A stretch of 64,000 nt of DNA from Edaphovirga cremea (lineage in GTDB: Bacteria > Pseudomonadota > Gammaproteobacteria > Enterobacterales > Enterobacteriaceae). Positions 29,957 to 38,401 of this stretch are shown in pieces (position 1 is the first letter of the stretch; each line of letters begins with the position of its first letter). The translations under genes and the position numbers were made by a program. Location of the stretch: assembly GCF_003332275.1 (NCBI RefSeq), contig NZ_QOVA01000008.1:158131-222130 (forward strand), written 5' to 3'. A model generated the notes under the pieces. That model was not told the origin of the DNA, did no database searches, and saw only the letters and a program-made list of their open reading frames with translations.

Positions 29957-30903
29957 TGCTGATGAAAACACGTTCCCAGAATCACGATGTGCCGCTGTTA
30001 TCCATTGAGCACCTGTCGATTGATTTCCTACAGTACGAAAAAGGGTTGCAACAACGCACGACCCGGGTGATCGACGATCTCAGTCTGACGGTGAAAGCAG
30101 GGGAAATGCTGGCTATTGTTGGCTCCAGCGGTTCCGGTAAAAGCCTTCTCGCCCATGCCGTGCTGGGGTTGTTACCGCATAATGCGACGGTGAGTGGTGC
30201 GCTGCACTATCAGGGTGAGCCTCTGTCATCGTCGACGTTACGGGCGTTACGCGGTGAAAAAATAGCGCTGGTACCGCAGTCGGTGCAATACCTCGATCCG
30301 ATGATGAAAGTAGGCAAACAGGTGCGCGGTATTCGCGGCAGTGAGGCGGCGCAACAGGCAGTGTTCGAACAGTACGGACTCGGGCCGGATGTCGCTAACC
30401 TGTATCCTTTTGCCCTGTCGGGTGGCATGGCGCGCCGCGTGCTGTTTGCCACTGCGTTGATTGAGAATGCCGAACTGGTGATTGCCGATGAGCCTACGCC
30501 CGGTCTGAGCCATGAAATGGCGCTGGAGGTGATGCAGAATTTTCGTCGCTTGGCTGACGAAGGGCGCGGAGTGATCCTCATTACCCATGATCTGGATTTG
30601 GCGATGCAGGTCGCTGATAACATTGCTGTATTTTATGCGGGCACTATTCTGGAACTGGCACCGCGCCAGGATTTCGAGGCGGGAGCAGAGGCGTTGCGCC
30701 ACCCATACAGCAAGGCAATGATCGCGGCGTTACCGCAGAATGGTTTTATGCCGTTGCCGGGCGTACAGCCTTGTGCCGGACAACACCCGCAAGGGTGTCT
30801 CTTTGCTCCACGCTGTTCCCAACGCTCGACACAGTGCCACTATGCGTCGGTTTCTTTGCGTCCGCTGCGTCAGGGGCTGGTGAGGTGTTTACATGCAACT
30901 TGA
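29956..30903 (+). CDS. ABC transporter ATPase (NikD/DppD-like)
   Basis: The start at 29956 in TGATG gives 315 residues. Walker A (GSSGSGKS), the signature region (LSGGMARRVLFATALI, a variant of LSGGQ) and Walker B (ELVIADEP) are present. A C-terminal extension with CLFAPRC and further Cys is the oligopeptide/dipeptide transporter domain. It supplies energy to the two permeases. The signature has GGMAR instead of GGQ-R, which is also common in nickel-type members. Confidence 0.87.
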   Translation: MLMKTRSQNHDVPLLSIEHLSIDFLQYEKGLQQRTTRVIDDLSLTVKAGEMLAIVGSSGSGKSLLAHAVLGLLPHNATVSGALHYQGEPLSSSTLRALRGEKIALVPQSVQYLDPMMKVGKQVRGIRGSEAAQQAVFEQYGLGPDVANLYPFALSGGMARRVLFATALIENAELVIADEPTPGLSHEMALEVMQNFRRLADEGRGVILITHDLDLAMQVADNIAVFYAGTILELAPRQDFEAGAEALRHPYSKAMIAALPQNGFMPLPGVQPCAGQHPQGCLFAPRCSQRSTQCHYASVSLRPLRQGLVRCLHAT

Positions 30904-31486
30904 GGCACGCGGGCTGGGTTTTGGTTACGAACATCGCGCATCCGTGATCGATGATTTTGATCTCAGTATCCGTTGCGGGGAGCGCGTGGCGTTGGTCGGT
31001 GCATCTGGCTGCGGCAAGTCGACACTGTGTAAAATGCTGGCCGGTATGCTGACGCCGCATCGCGGGGAGATTCTGTGGAATGGCACGCCGTTGCCGACCC
31101 AGGGTTACCGCCCGGTTCAATTGATCTATCAGCATCCTGAACAGGCAGTGAACCCGCGTTGGCGCTTGCGCGATACCCTAAATGAGGGCTGGGAATGCGA
31201 CGAGCAGACGTTGCTGTCGTTGGGGATTGAACCCGCCTGGCTGGATCGCTGGCCGAACGAGCTTTCTGCGGGTGAATTGCAGCGCATTTGCATCGCCCGC
31301 GCCCTGAGTCCGCAAACGCGGATTCTGATAGCCGATGAGATTTCAACCATGCTGGATGTGATCACTCAGGCGCAGCTGTGGCGGTGGATCATGACGGTCG
31401 CCGAGCAAAGAGGGATGGGGGTGTTGGTCGTAACACACAATAGGGCGCTGAGTGAGCGTTTATGCGAACGCGTTATCTCTCTTTAA
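30893..31486 (+). CDS. Short ABC transporter ATPase (NikE/DppF-like, lacking the C-terminal extension)
   Basis: A 197-residue ATPase with Walker A (GASGCGKST), a signature region (LSAGELQRICIARAL) and Walker B (ILIADEISTMLD, with Ile where Pro is usual). E. coli NikE has 268 residues; here the protein ends soon after the H-loop (VVTHNRALSERL), without the usual C-terminal domain. It is in frame with an ordinary stop codon, so it is probably a natural short form as in YntE-like proteins rather than a truncation. It is the last gene of the hyb-hyp-transporter array. Confidence 0.84.
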   Translation: MQLEARGLGFGYEHRASVIDDFDLSIRCGERVALVGASGCGKSTLCKMLAGMLTPHRGEILWNGTPLPTQGYRPVQLIYQHPEQAVNPRWRLRDTLNEGWECDEQTLLSLGIEPAWLDRWPNELSAGELQRICIARALSPQTRILIADEISTMLDVITQAQLWRWIMTVAEQRGMGVLVVTHNRALSERLCERVISL

Positions 31487-31965
31487 CCGCGCATTAAAGG
31501 ATAACGCATGGACGTTAAATAGCAAAACAAGACTATTCGTAAATGCCAGCAGAGTGTAGTTGCATAAAAATTTGATGGCGATCGTTATTTTTTTACAGAA
31601 TTTTCCGAGAAAAAAATTTATATCCCCTTCTTAAACGCATAATAAATTCCTTTCATGTGTGATTGCTCACAAATTCGTCATGGGAATTTTTGATTCCCTT
31701 TTCAAATGGTATTCCTCTGAATGTACTATCCGTAAAAGCAGTGGGGTAAGTTTGATTTCTTCAATAAATAAATGGCAATGAAATCGTTGTCGTGTTTTTT
31801 AAGGAGATCACTCTTTTCTGTCTCATGATATATTTTTGACGATTTTATCTTTCGTCGGGGATTATATTGAAAAAAATAAAGTAAAGCAGTGATCGAAAGA
31901 ATCGTGTGTATAAAAACACCTCTACAAAAAGAGGTGCGGGAATGTTTACCTCAAAGGAATAGTCC
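31487..31965. promoter_or_regulatory. Porin upstream region with terminator-like hairpin and 5' UTR stem
   Basis: No gene is seen in this 479-bp stretch. A 6-bp hairpin followed by TTTT (31682-31702) could end the transporter operon transcript. A CRP-like site lies at 31656-31671. In the 5' leader just before the porin, CACCTC (31917-31922) pairs with GAGGTG (31931-31936). Porin leaders are often small-RNA targets, so this stem might matter, but there is no direct evidence. Confidence 0.45.
31656..31671. promoter_or_regulatory. Putative CRP binding site upstream of the porin
   Basis: TGTGTGATTGCTCACA fits the consensus TGTGA-N6-TCACA with one mismatch. It lies about 295 bp upstream of the porin start, rather far for direct activation unless the promoter is distal. 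Confidence 0.45.
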
Positions 31966-33018
31966 ATGAAAAAGATATTATTACCGGTTCTCGTCCCTTC
32001 ATTAATTATGACGGGCTTTGCTGAGGCAGCGACGGTATATAGCAATAAAGAAGGTACCAAGCTGGATCTTTATGGCCGCGTGGAAGCAAAAATAGGCAAT
32101 GAATGGACCACCGAGCATAACAGTGCAGCGAATCTTACCGGGCGTTTAGGCGTCGACGCACAGCAAAAAATAGATGATACATTTACCGTGCTGGGTAAGA
32201 TGGAATGGCAGGTGAATACGCAAAAAAATGATACTGAATCCTCTGATGATACCTGGAAAATTCGCTACGCCTATGCCGGTGTCGAGGCGAATAAATACGG
32301 TAAAGCCATGATCGGGAGAACGCGTAACCCCATGTATCAATGGATGAGTATCACCGATCGCTACATGAATTTTACTTCCAACGTCTACTCCAACTGGGTT
32401 GGGACCCGTATCGATTCCTCCTACCAGTGGAACCGTCAGGATGGCACCATCCAGTATGAATATCTGGGGCACAACGTGGACTTGCGCGCGGCCTACCTGA
32501 TGGGTAATGGCGCGGGTGACAGTACCGTTGATAACGGCTATATGGGAAGCCTTGGTTACACCATTAAAACCACACTTTTTGATAAGGCATTGACGATTAA
32601 ACCGGTTATTGCCTGGCAGAAGTTAACCAAAGATCCTAAAAACACCACCTTGTCGGGTAATTATACCGATTATATCCAGGAAGGTGTCGGTGTTCGTGTT
32701 AGCTATGATAAAGCCTATTTAGGGGTGAACGTAGGTAAGCAGAAATATGAACGGTTGAATGCGTCCGATCGAAAATATGATGCATTGGATACGTTGGCAG
32801 AATATTGGTTCACCAAACAAGTCGCCTTGCGCGGTGGTTATTCACAACTGATCGAGAAAGAAAACGACGACTACGCCCACCGGAAACAATGGTTGATAGA
32901 AGCAGAGTATAAGTTGAAGAAGGATATTCATCTGTCAACGACCTATATCCGCGATGAGCGTGACGATTATGAGTCCCCAGAGAATTTATGGGTTCTCGGC
33001 GTGCGTTACGATTTCTAA
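31966..33018 (+). CDS. Outer membrane porin of the general enterobacterial (gram-negative porin) family
   Basis: A 350-residue beta-barrel protein with a Sec signal (KKILLPVLVPSLIMTGFAEA). The mature start, ATVYSNKEGTKLDLYGRVEA, is a diverged version of the OmpC/OmpF beginning. It ends VLGVRYDF with the C-terminal Phe needed for barrel assembly. Alternating hydrophobic strands fill the length. It differs enough from OmpC/F/PhoE that I give no symbol; it could be specific for oligosaccharides or acids. An exported esterase gene follows 106 bp later without a strong terminator between them, suggesting joint expression. Confidence 0.88.
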   Translation: MKKILLPVLVPSLIMTGFAEAATVYSNKEGTKLDLYGRVEAKIGNEWTTEHNSAANLTGRLGVDAQQKIDDTFTVLGKMEWQVNTQKNDTESSDDTWKIRYAYAGVEANKYGKAMIGRTRNPMYQWMSITDRYMNFTSNVYSNWVGTRIDSSYQWNRQDGTIQYEYLGHNVDLRAAYLMGNGAGDSTVDNGYMGSLGYTIKTTLFDKALTIKPVIAWQKLTKDPKNTTLSGNYTDYIQEGVGVRVSYDKAYLGVNVGKQKYERLNASDRKYDALDTLAEYWFTKQVALRGGYSQLIEKENDDYAHRKQWLIEAEYKLKKDIHLSTTYIRDERDDYESPENLWVLGVRYDF

Positions 33019-33040
33019 CTGTCCATTATGAATAGCAGCC

Positions 33041-33108
33041 CATCATGGATAACTTTCCATCATGGATAACTTTCCATCATGGATAACTACTCATCAAGGA
33101 TAACTACC
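33041..33108 (+). repeat. Four tandem copies of a 17-bp unit
   Basis: Unit CATCATGGATAACTTTC occurs at 33041-33057 and 33058-33074 exactly, and with few changes at 33075-33091 and 33092-33108, followed by a partial fifth copy up to the ribosome-binding region of the next gene. It lies between the porin stop and the esterase start. Confidence 0.9.
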
Positions 33109-33124
33109 CATCAGGAAAAATACC

Positions 33125-34099
33125 ATGAAAATTAAATTAAGTGTATTGAGCGCATTATTATTATCCTGCGGACTGGGTCATGCGGCTTCATTACCGCAGG
33201 GGAGCGGAAGTTTTGAATTTGTTGTGCCACAGACCCAGAAAAAGATGGAGGTCTTCACCTATCAACCGCCGGGCGCCAATGCCCAGACCCCGGTAGTCTT
33301 TATTCTCGCCGGTCTGAACCGTGATGCGGACAAATATCGCGATTCCTGGGTCGAGAACGCGACCAAGAACAAACTGATCGTGATCGCTCCGCGTTACAGC
33401 GAGAAAGATTATCCGGGCAATGATGGTTACAATCTGGGCAATCTGGTAAACGCGAAAACCGGTAAGGTCAATCCTCGCGGGGAGTGGGCGTTTACGGTGA
33501 TCGACGATCTGTTTGCTAACTTGCAAAAACAAGGGATTACCCAGCAGAAAGAGTACTATCTGTTTGGTAACAGCGCGGGCTGCCAGTTTGCGCACCGGAT
33601 GCTGACGTTTGTTCCCGAAGCGAAGGTGAAAGCGGCGATGTGTGCGGCGGCGGGCTGGTGGACCATGCCTGACATCGAGAATCCATGGCCCTATGGCCTG
33701 GATGGTGCCCCGGTTGACGTTACCCAAAAACAGCTGGCCGATTACTTTGCTCAACCGGTGTTAATTACGGTGGGCAGCAAGGATAACGATCCGTACCATC
33801 CGTTGCTGCGTCGTTCTTACGCCGCGATGACCCAGGGCGATAGCAGACTGACCCGTGCAGAAACCTATTTCCTGACCGCCAAGCAGAAAGCCAAGCGCTA
33901 CAAGGTTCCGTTCAATTGGGAATTCACCACATTGAAAGGCGTTGGGCATAACGGTGAGAAAATGTCGGCGTACGGTGCAGAACAATTTGCCTGGTTTGAA
34001 CAACATGGAAAATTCAAAACCCAGGAGGAACAGGAAACCAGGAAAGAGGGGAGTGATGAGAGCAAGAATAAGGACGAAGCCACAGGTGAAGTGAATTAG
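33125..34099 (+). CDS. Exported alpha/beta hydrolase resembling polyhydroxyalkanoate/polyester depolymerases
   Basis: The 324-residue protein has a Sec signal (KLSVLSALLLSCGLGHAAS). The nucleophile elbow is GNSAG with Ser150, and the catalytic His is probably in GVGHNGEK near residue 285. The arrangement (PVVFILAGLNRDADKYRDSW, VIAPRY, CAAAGWW) resembles the LpqC/PHB-depolymerase-like esterases. The last 25 residues are highly charged (EEQETRKEGSDESKNKDEA) and probably disordered. It follows a porin gene and ends in a strong terminator, so porin and esterase may together take up products of an ester polymer. The exact substrate is unknown. Confidence 0.75.
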   Translation: MKIKLSVLSALLLSCGLGHAASLPQGSGSFEFVVPQTQKKMEVFTYQPPGANAQTPVVFILAGLNRDADKYRDSWVENATKNKLIVIAPRYSEKDYPGNDGYNLGNLVNAKTGKVNPRGEWAFTVIDDLFANLQKQGITQQKEYYLFGNSAGCQFAHRMLTFVPEAKVKAAMCAAAGWWTMPDIENPWPYGLDGAPVDVTQKQLADYFAQPVLITVGSKDNDPYHPLLRRSYAAMTQGDSRLTRAETYFLTAKQKAKRYKVPFNWEFTTLKGVGHNGEKMSAYGAEQFAWFEQHGKFKTQEEQETRKEGSDESKNKDEATGEVN

Positions 34100-34154
34100 T
34101 CCCAGGAAATCGAATCATTCTTCATTGTTAATGCGTTGATACCCTCCAAAAGTA

Positions 34155-34184
34155 AAAAGGGAAACATGGCGGTGTTTCCCTTTT
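34155..34184 (+). terminator. Intrinsic terminator after the esterase gene
   Basis: A perfect 12-bp stem (34155-34166 with 34173-34184), a 6-nt loop and a T-rich 3' arm end the porin-esterase unit. It may also work in the other direction because the 5' arm is A-rich. Confidence 0.9.
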
Positions 34185-34483
34185 ATGCTCCTTAATGATT
34201 TATTTTGTTTTTAATTTCCACCATGGTTTTTTATAAATTATCTTTTATTTCATGTTTATTCTGAGCTGAAAAAATCATATAAGCGTTCAATTAACACTCA
34301 TGAATGAGCTAAGAGTACCTATTGTTTTTCGGGAGTGAAAGTTCGGTACTTTAAGGATAAAACCGAAAATGCAATCAATGCGTGCTATTTCTTCAAAAAA
34401 TTCACGATTGTCTGCATGGGATTTATGGAAGAATTATATTTCATCGAATGAAAAAACTTTCCATTAATCACCAAGGATAATTT

Positions 34484-35725
34484 ATGAATAACATTATGAC
34501 ACCAGAATATAAATCTGAATTTACCATTCCAGCGGGACAGCGAGGTATTATTGTTGCACGCTTTTATGATGTCTGGGGGGATGGTTCTCTCGATGGATGG
34601 CAACAGCCTGTTACTCCGCCTCACGTTATTCTGGATGGTGACGTCATCGAACTTGCTCTCTGGTTCTCGGCAAACAGCGTCTCCAAGGTAGAGCCTGATG
34701 GATTTAATCAGGAAGACTATATTAATGGTCAAAGCCAAGGGGGATTTGATCAACATTCTCAGTATTACCAGCAGTCATTCAATGCCCTTCCTTATGATGC
34801 CAAATTAATTGTTACGGGTAATTATCAAATTGCGGGATATTTTAGTATTACCGTTTACTTGGGGCTTGATTTTGGTGCTGAAGGTCGATTCCAGTATGAA
34901 ATGTTGGATAGGGAAATGAAATCCATCCCCTGTGATTCAAATCCATATATAGAAGGTAATCCAAGTGTAATATATTATACTGAGTCTGAATGGGATAGTA
35001 ACAAAAAAGAAATGTCGCCACTTTCTTCCCATAATCAATGCTCTATTAACGTGGGAAAGCGAGAGGGTGAGATATTGTTTTTCCGTGCCGATGCTGAACG
35101 TTCTGCTATGGGATTCTCTGATGAAATGGCCTCTGATGGATGCAGTAAAGGATATCTTTCAGCAACTAAAGATGATCCAGAAAACCAGCAAGTGCTAATT
35201 TTAAGGATTAAGATGCCAACAACGTTTATTGGAAGTGCCACGCCTGATTTAACATTCGGCTGCTACCAATGCAGGCAAGTGAGTGTGGGTGCAAATATTG
35301 AATCTACAACCAGCGTCGATCCCCTCCTTGATTTTTGGACGGTTAGCAGTCGGATGCTAAATGAATATGTTGATAATGATGGTTATGCCTATGTCTTCTT
35401 TGCCCCAACTTCATTTACTCAACAGCAAGTGATAGATCAAGGTACCCCTCCAAGAACACCACCTGTTATGACATGGGGTAATTATAAAGGTTATCTGTTA
35501 GGAGATCCGAACCATGCGATTGTGATTAGGTATCGGGATCCGGCATCTGATTGGAAGGGGAACCCACAAAATGCAGTATGCTATTTGTCACCAGAACATA
35601 ATCAGCCTGTCACTGTTGACGAATTGGGCATATTTTTGCCTGAGTTGTTTGGGGATACTCAGGATGATTTTTTGAATGGCAAAATTGGTGCGGTAGTATC
35701 CGATCAATCTTGGCCAAGAGAATAA
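34484..35725 (+). CDS. Protein of unknown function (413 residues)
   Basis: I do not recognise this protein. It starts MNNIMTPEYKSEFTIPAGQ after an AAGGA site and has no signal peptide or membrane helix. The predicted character is mostly beta strand, with several aromatic and acidic stretches (ARFYDVWGDGSLDGW, GYFSITVYLGLDFGAEGRF, LTFGCYQCRQVSVG, YAYVFFAPTSF). One CYQC pair stands out among few Cys. The coding sequence is clearly richer in A and T than its neighbours, and it lies beside an IS3 transposase scrap, both hints of acquisition by transfer. The N-terminal TIPAGQRGIIVARFYD could be a beta-sandwich edge. A secreted effector, lectin-like or lipid-binding role are all open. Confidence 0.7.
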   Translation: MNNIMTPEYKSEFTIPAGQRGIIVARFYDVWGDGSLDGWQQPVTPPHVILDGDVIELALWFSANSVSKVEPDGFNQEDYINGQSQGGFDQHSQYYQQSFNALPYDAKLIVTGNYQIAGYFSITVYLGLDFGAEGRFQYEMLDREMKSIPCDSNPYIEGNPSVIYYTESEWDSNKKEMSPLSSHNQCSINVGKREGEILFFRADAERSAMGFSDEMASDGCSKGYLSATKDDPENQQVLILRIKMPTTFIGSATPDLTFGCYQCRQVSVGANIESTTSVDPLLDFWTVSSRMLNEYVDNDGYAYVFFAPTSFTQQQVIDQGTPPRTPPVMTWGNYKGYLLGDPNHAIVIRYRDPASDWKGNPQNAVCYLSPEHNQPVTVDELGIFLPELFGDTQDDFLNGKIGAVVSDQSWPRE

Positions 35726-35772
35726 TGTCATTGTGAAATGGAGTGCCCCATACCGCTAGACATTTTCTGTCC

Positions 35773-35860
35773 TCACGGTGAGGCCTTTTCGAAGGCCTCT
35801 GGGCTGACGCCCCCCAGATGACTGTGGCGCCGGGTACGATTGTAAAACACGTCAATACAT
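35773..35860 (-). pseudogene. C-terminal scrap of an IS3-family transposase
   Basis: The minus strand encodes DVFYNRTRRHSHLGGVSPEA followed by FEKASP and a stop, the well-known C-terminus of IS3-group OrfB transposases. Upstream codons lose similarity at once, so only about 28 residues remain. It marks an old insertion between the unknown gene and the first fimbrial operon. I found no matching end repeats. Confidence 0.8.
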
Positions 35861-36520
35861 ACGCACCAGTGCCAGTTCGCGCGTCATCGATCAGCGCCCC
35901 ACGTTACGGGTAAAAAGATCTATAACCACCGCTTTTGGGGTGCAGTTCACTTGCAGTGGGGGTGTTTATTTGCTTTTCCTGTGGAAAATAATTCATTGCA
36001 AGTTATAAATAATTTAACTTTTGATGGGTCATCAAGTAATATTGGAAACATCTTAGGGGGATTTCGCATAATTCATTTTATAACGTTCACCCTATTGATA
36101 GTAATGAACGATCTTTTCCAATAGTCATTTCTAATTAAGTGTATTTTCTGAAAGTCCTTTTTATATAACAATGTAAAATGAGCTATCCATCACGGAGTTA
36201 ATAAGAAGGTGATTATGCAAGGTGATGTTTTTAAAGATAAAATATCTATAGGCGCGTTCTGAATAATAGGCGTCACCCATTGAAAATCCAAGGTGATTCT
36301 CATGGCGTTAGATATTCTATGGGCGATTAAAATGAATAAAAACCGAAGGTAAAGATAAGTAGTTTCCTATTTTTGTGAAATGTTGTTTTTCCGAAAATAG
36401 TTCTCATTAAAATACTCCTTCGGGGTTGATGGATGTTATGCATGTAGTTCGTGGTTTATTTATGCCACAAACTTTCCGGAAAATCGGAAATATCATGATC
36501 TATCTAAATGAGGAAATATG
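35861..36520. other. Gap upstream of the first fimbrial operon
   Basis: No gene is seen in this AT-rich 660-bp stretch. It should contain the promoter of the fimbrial operon, but I could not single out a -35/-10 pair or inverted repeats for phase switching. Confidence 0.4.
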
Positions 36521-37075
36521 ATGCGCAAAACTCTTCCCACTCTTACTCCGGTTGCGCTGTTACTTCTTGCTGTGACCGGGGGTGCTTACGCAGCCTCCAA
36601 CGCCCAAATCACGATTACGGGTACCGTGGTTGCTGCTACCTGCGACGTCAGCCTGTCCACCAATAACCTGGATCTGGGTAACTACACCCCTGCGCAGTTT
36701 ACCGCCGTGGCGACACCTGTTGCTGCCAGCCAGAAACAGTTCACAGTAGGTGTCAATAACTGTCAGGCCCCTTTAGCTGCAAACGATACTGCCAACCTGG
36801 TGGTCACTGGCCAGACCCTGGGGGGAAACGCCAACATGTTTAACAGCACCGGCACAAACACCGGTGTGATGTTGAGCCAGATTGCCACGCCAACGACTTA
36901 TATCAGCAACGGTGACAAACTGTTGTTGGCAACGGCGGGTTTAACCCCGGAAGCTGGCGACTTTAACGGCAAATCCCTGAGTTTACAGGCCGGTTTGGCG
37001 TCTAATGCCACCGCTAACGGCGTCAATATTGGTGCAGTGAACGCGCCTATCCTGTTCAGCTTTGCCTACAACTGA
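36521..37075 (+). CDS. Major fimbrial subunit (type 1-like pilin), operon A
   Basis: A 184-residue pilin with a signal peptide ending AYA, the mature start ASNAQITITGTVVAATCDV, two Cys (about 41 and 80) for the pilin disulfide, and a C-terminal beta zipper (APILFSFAYN) with the penultimate Tyr read by the chaperone. The second of two adjacent ATGs (36521) is better placed behind AGGA. As first gene before a terminator-like hairpin it is probably the most abundant product of the operon. Confidence 0.88.
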   Translation: MRKTLPTLTPVALLLLAVTGGAYAASNAQITITGTVVAATCDVSLSTNNLDLGNYTPAQFTAVATPVAASQKQFTVGVNNCQAPLAANDTANLVVTGQTLGGNANMFNSTGTNTGVMLSQIATPTTYISNGDKLLLATAGLTPEAGDFNGKSLSLQAGLASNATANGVNIGAVNAPILFSFAYN

Positions 37076-37089
37076 TTTTCTTCCTTCGC

Positions 37090-37114
37090 AGGCGGGCCTA
37101 GGCTCGCCTTTTTT
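37090..37114 (+). terminator. Terminator/attenuator after the major subunit gene, operon A
   Basis: AGGCGGGCC (37090-37098) pairs with GGCTCGCCT (37101-37109) with one mismatch, followed by TTTTT. Such a partial terminator typically gives the major pilin a high ratio over chaperone and usher. Confidence 0.8.
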
Positions 37115-37133
37115 GCTGCTCAGGAGGGGTTGG

Positions 37134-37850
37134 ATGCCCAGTTTTGTTTCGCTGTTTTCCGTGCTGATCGCTTTGCTGGCGACCCCCGTTCTGGTGCAGG
37201 CCAGCGGTTTTGGTATCAATGCCACCCGACTGATTTATCCGCAGGAGGCGCGCAGTATCAGTGTTACGTTGCGTAATACCCTGACCACCGCCCCCTATTT
37301 GGTGCAGGTCGGGGTGAGTTGCGCGCAGAGCGGGCATGTCTCCGCCCCCTTTCTGGTCACGCCGCCGTTATTTCGTCTGGAACCGGGCAGCGTCAATCAG
37401 GTGCGCATTGCTATACAGGGAGGCCGACTGCCAGCAGACCGTGAATCAGTATTCTATTTTCAGGCCAGTGCCATTCCGGCCAGTACCGCGCCAACGTCAG
37501 GCAATCAGGGCGGCGGGGTGCATGGGACTGCCCAATTTGGCGTGGGCAATATTATCAAGCTTTTCTATCGTCCTGCCGACCTGCCTTCATCATCGACCGC
37601 CGCGCAGCAGGACTTGCAGTTCTCGCGGGCTCAAGGGGGACTTCAGGTCAGTAATCCTTCGCCCTATTTTGTCAGCTTCGCCAGCATTAGCGTGGGGGGC
37701 AAGAAACTCAGGCTGGACACCTCCGAGGCGCTGATGCTGATGCCGTTCGGTTCGCACACTTATCCGGCCACCGCCCTGCGGGGTCCCGTGAAGTGGCAGA
37801 CCATTAATGACGAGGGAGGCATCAATGCGTTCAGTCGTGAACTGCCGTAA
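37134..37850 (+). CDS. Periplasmic fimbrial chaperone 1 (PapD-like), operon A
   Basis: The ATG at 37134 follows GGAGG and gives 238 residues with a Sec signal (LFSVLIALLATPVLVQA). INATRLIYPQEARSISVTLRN carries the conserved Arg of the subunit-binding cleft, IIKLFYRP the Lys, PADRESVFYF the F1-strand region and SNPSPYFVSFASI the domain-2 signature. It has a long insert rich in Gly/Ser/Thr between F1 and G1 (about 118-140), a feature of long-loop chaperones. First of three chaperones in this operon. Confidence 0.9.
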   Translation: MPSFVSLFSVLIALLATPVLVQASGFGINATRLIYPQEARSISVTLRNTLTTAPYLVQVGVSCAQSGHVSAPFLVTPPLFRLEPGSVNQVRIAIQGGRLPADRESVFYFQASAIPASTAPTSGNQGGGVHGTAQFGVGNIIKLFYRPADLPSSSTAAQQDLQFSRAQGGLQVSNPSPYFVSFASISVGGKKLRLDTSEALMLMPFGSHTYPATALRGPVKWQTINDEGGINAFSRELP

Positions 37851-38394
37851 GGCTTTTTTTTTGCTGGGCGTGCTGTGCCTGTCTGCGGTGATCGTTAATC
37901 CGTTACAGGCGCTGGTGCTCAACTTCTCCGCCACGCTCACACCGGGCACGTGCACTTTCAGTCTGGACAAAAGCACGCTGGTGCTGGGAAGTCTGTCGCT
38001 GTCACAACTGCAGCCCGCGACCCTGCTGGTGACCAGACCCTTTACCTTAATCGTTCAGGATTGCAGCGGAACCGACGCCAGTTTGACCCCGGTGGTCAAC
38101 GTCAGCGGTGATGGAATAACCCGGGACAGTAAATGGCTGTTTCGCAGCGGCGACTCTTCTGCCTCTGGTGTGGGCGTTATGCTGGTGAATAAAAGCACCC
38201 CTCCCAGCTACAGCGATACCGAAATAAAAAACGGTGATGGCATCCCGTTGGCGGGCGTGGGGGTCGATCCACTCAACCAGAATCTCACGTTTTATGCCGG
38301 GGTCACCTGCGGCGGCAGTAGCGGGTGTGCCAGTGCGCAATTGGGCGCGGGAACACTGACAGCGCGGGTTCTGTTTAACCTCGCTTATCGTTGA
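37825..38394 (+). CDS. Minor fimbrial subunit, operon A
   Basis: The ATG at 37825, behind GGGAGG, gives 189 residues and overlaps chaperone 1 by 26 bp. A signal peptide is followed by LVLNFSATLTPGTCTFSLD, the pilin-type N-terminus with the first disulfide Cys; the second is in VQDCSG, and a further Cys pair (TCGGSSGCA) lies near the C-terminus. It ends VLFNLAYR, a beta-zipper motif. Probably an adaptor or second subunit. Confidence 0.82.
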   Translation: MRSVVNCRKAFFLLGVLCLSAVIVNPLQALVLNFSATLTPGTCTFSLDKSTLVLGSLSLSQLQPATLLVTRPFTLIVQDCSGTDASLTPVVNVSGDGITRDSKWLFRSGDSSASGVGVMLVNKSTPPSYSDTEIKNGDGIPLAGVGVDPLNQNLTFYAGVTCGGSSGCASAQLGAGTLTARVLFNLAYR

Positions 38395-38401
38395 GGTGGA
38401 G

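Noticed and set aside
31488..31516. Terminator directly after the last transporter gene
   Set aside because: GTTATC and GATAAC with inner CTTTAA/TTAAAG can pair imperfectly, but no T-run follows and part lies in the coding end.
33041..33108. CRISPR array
   Set aside because: The 17-bp units are directly adjacent without spacers, so this is a simple tandem repeat.
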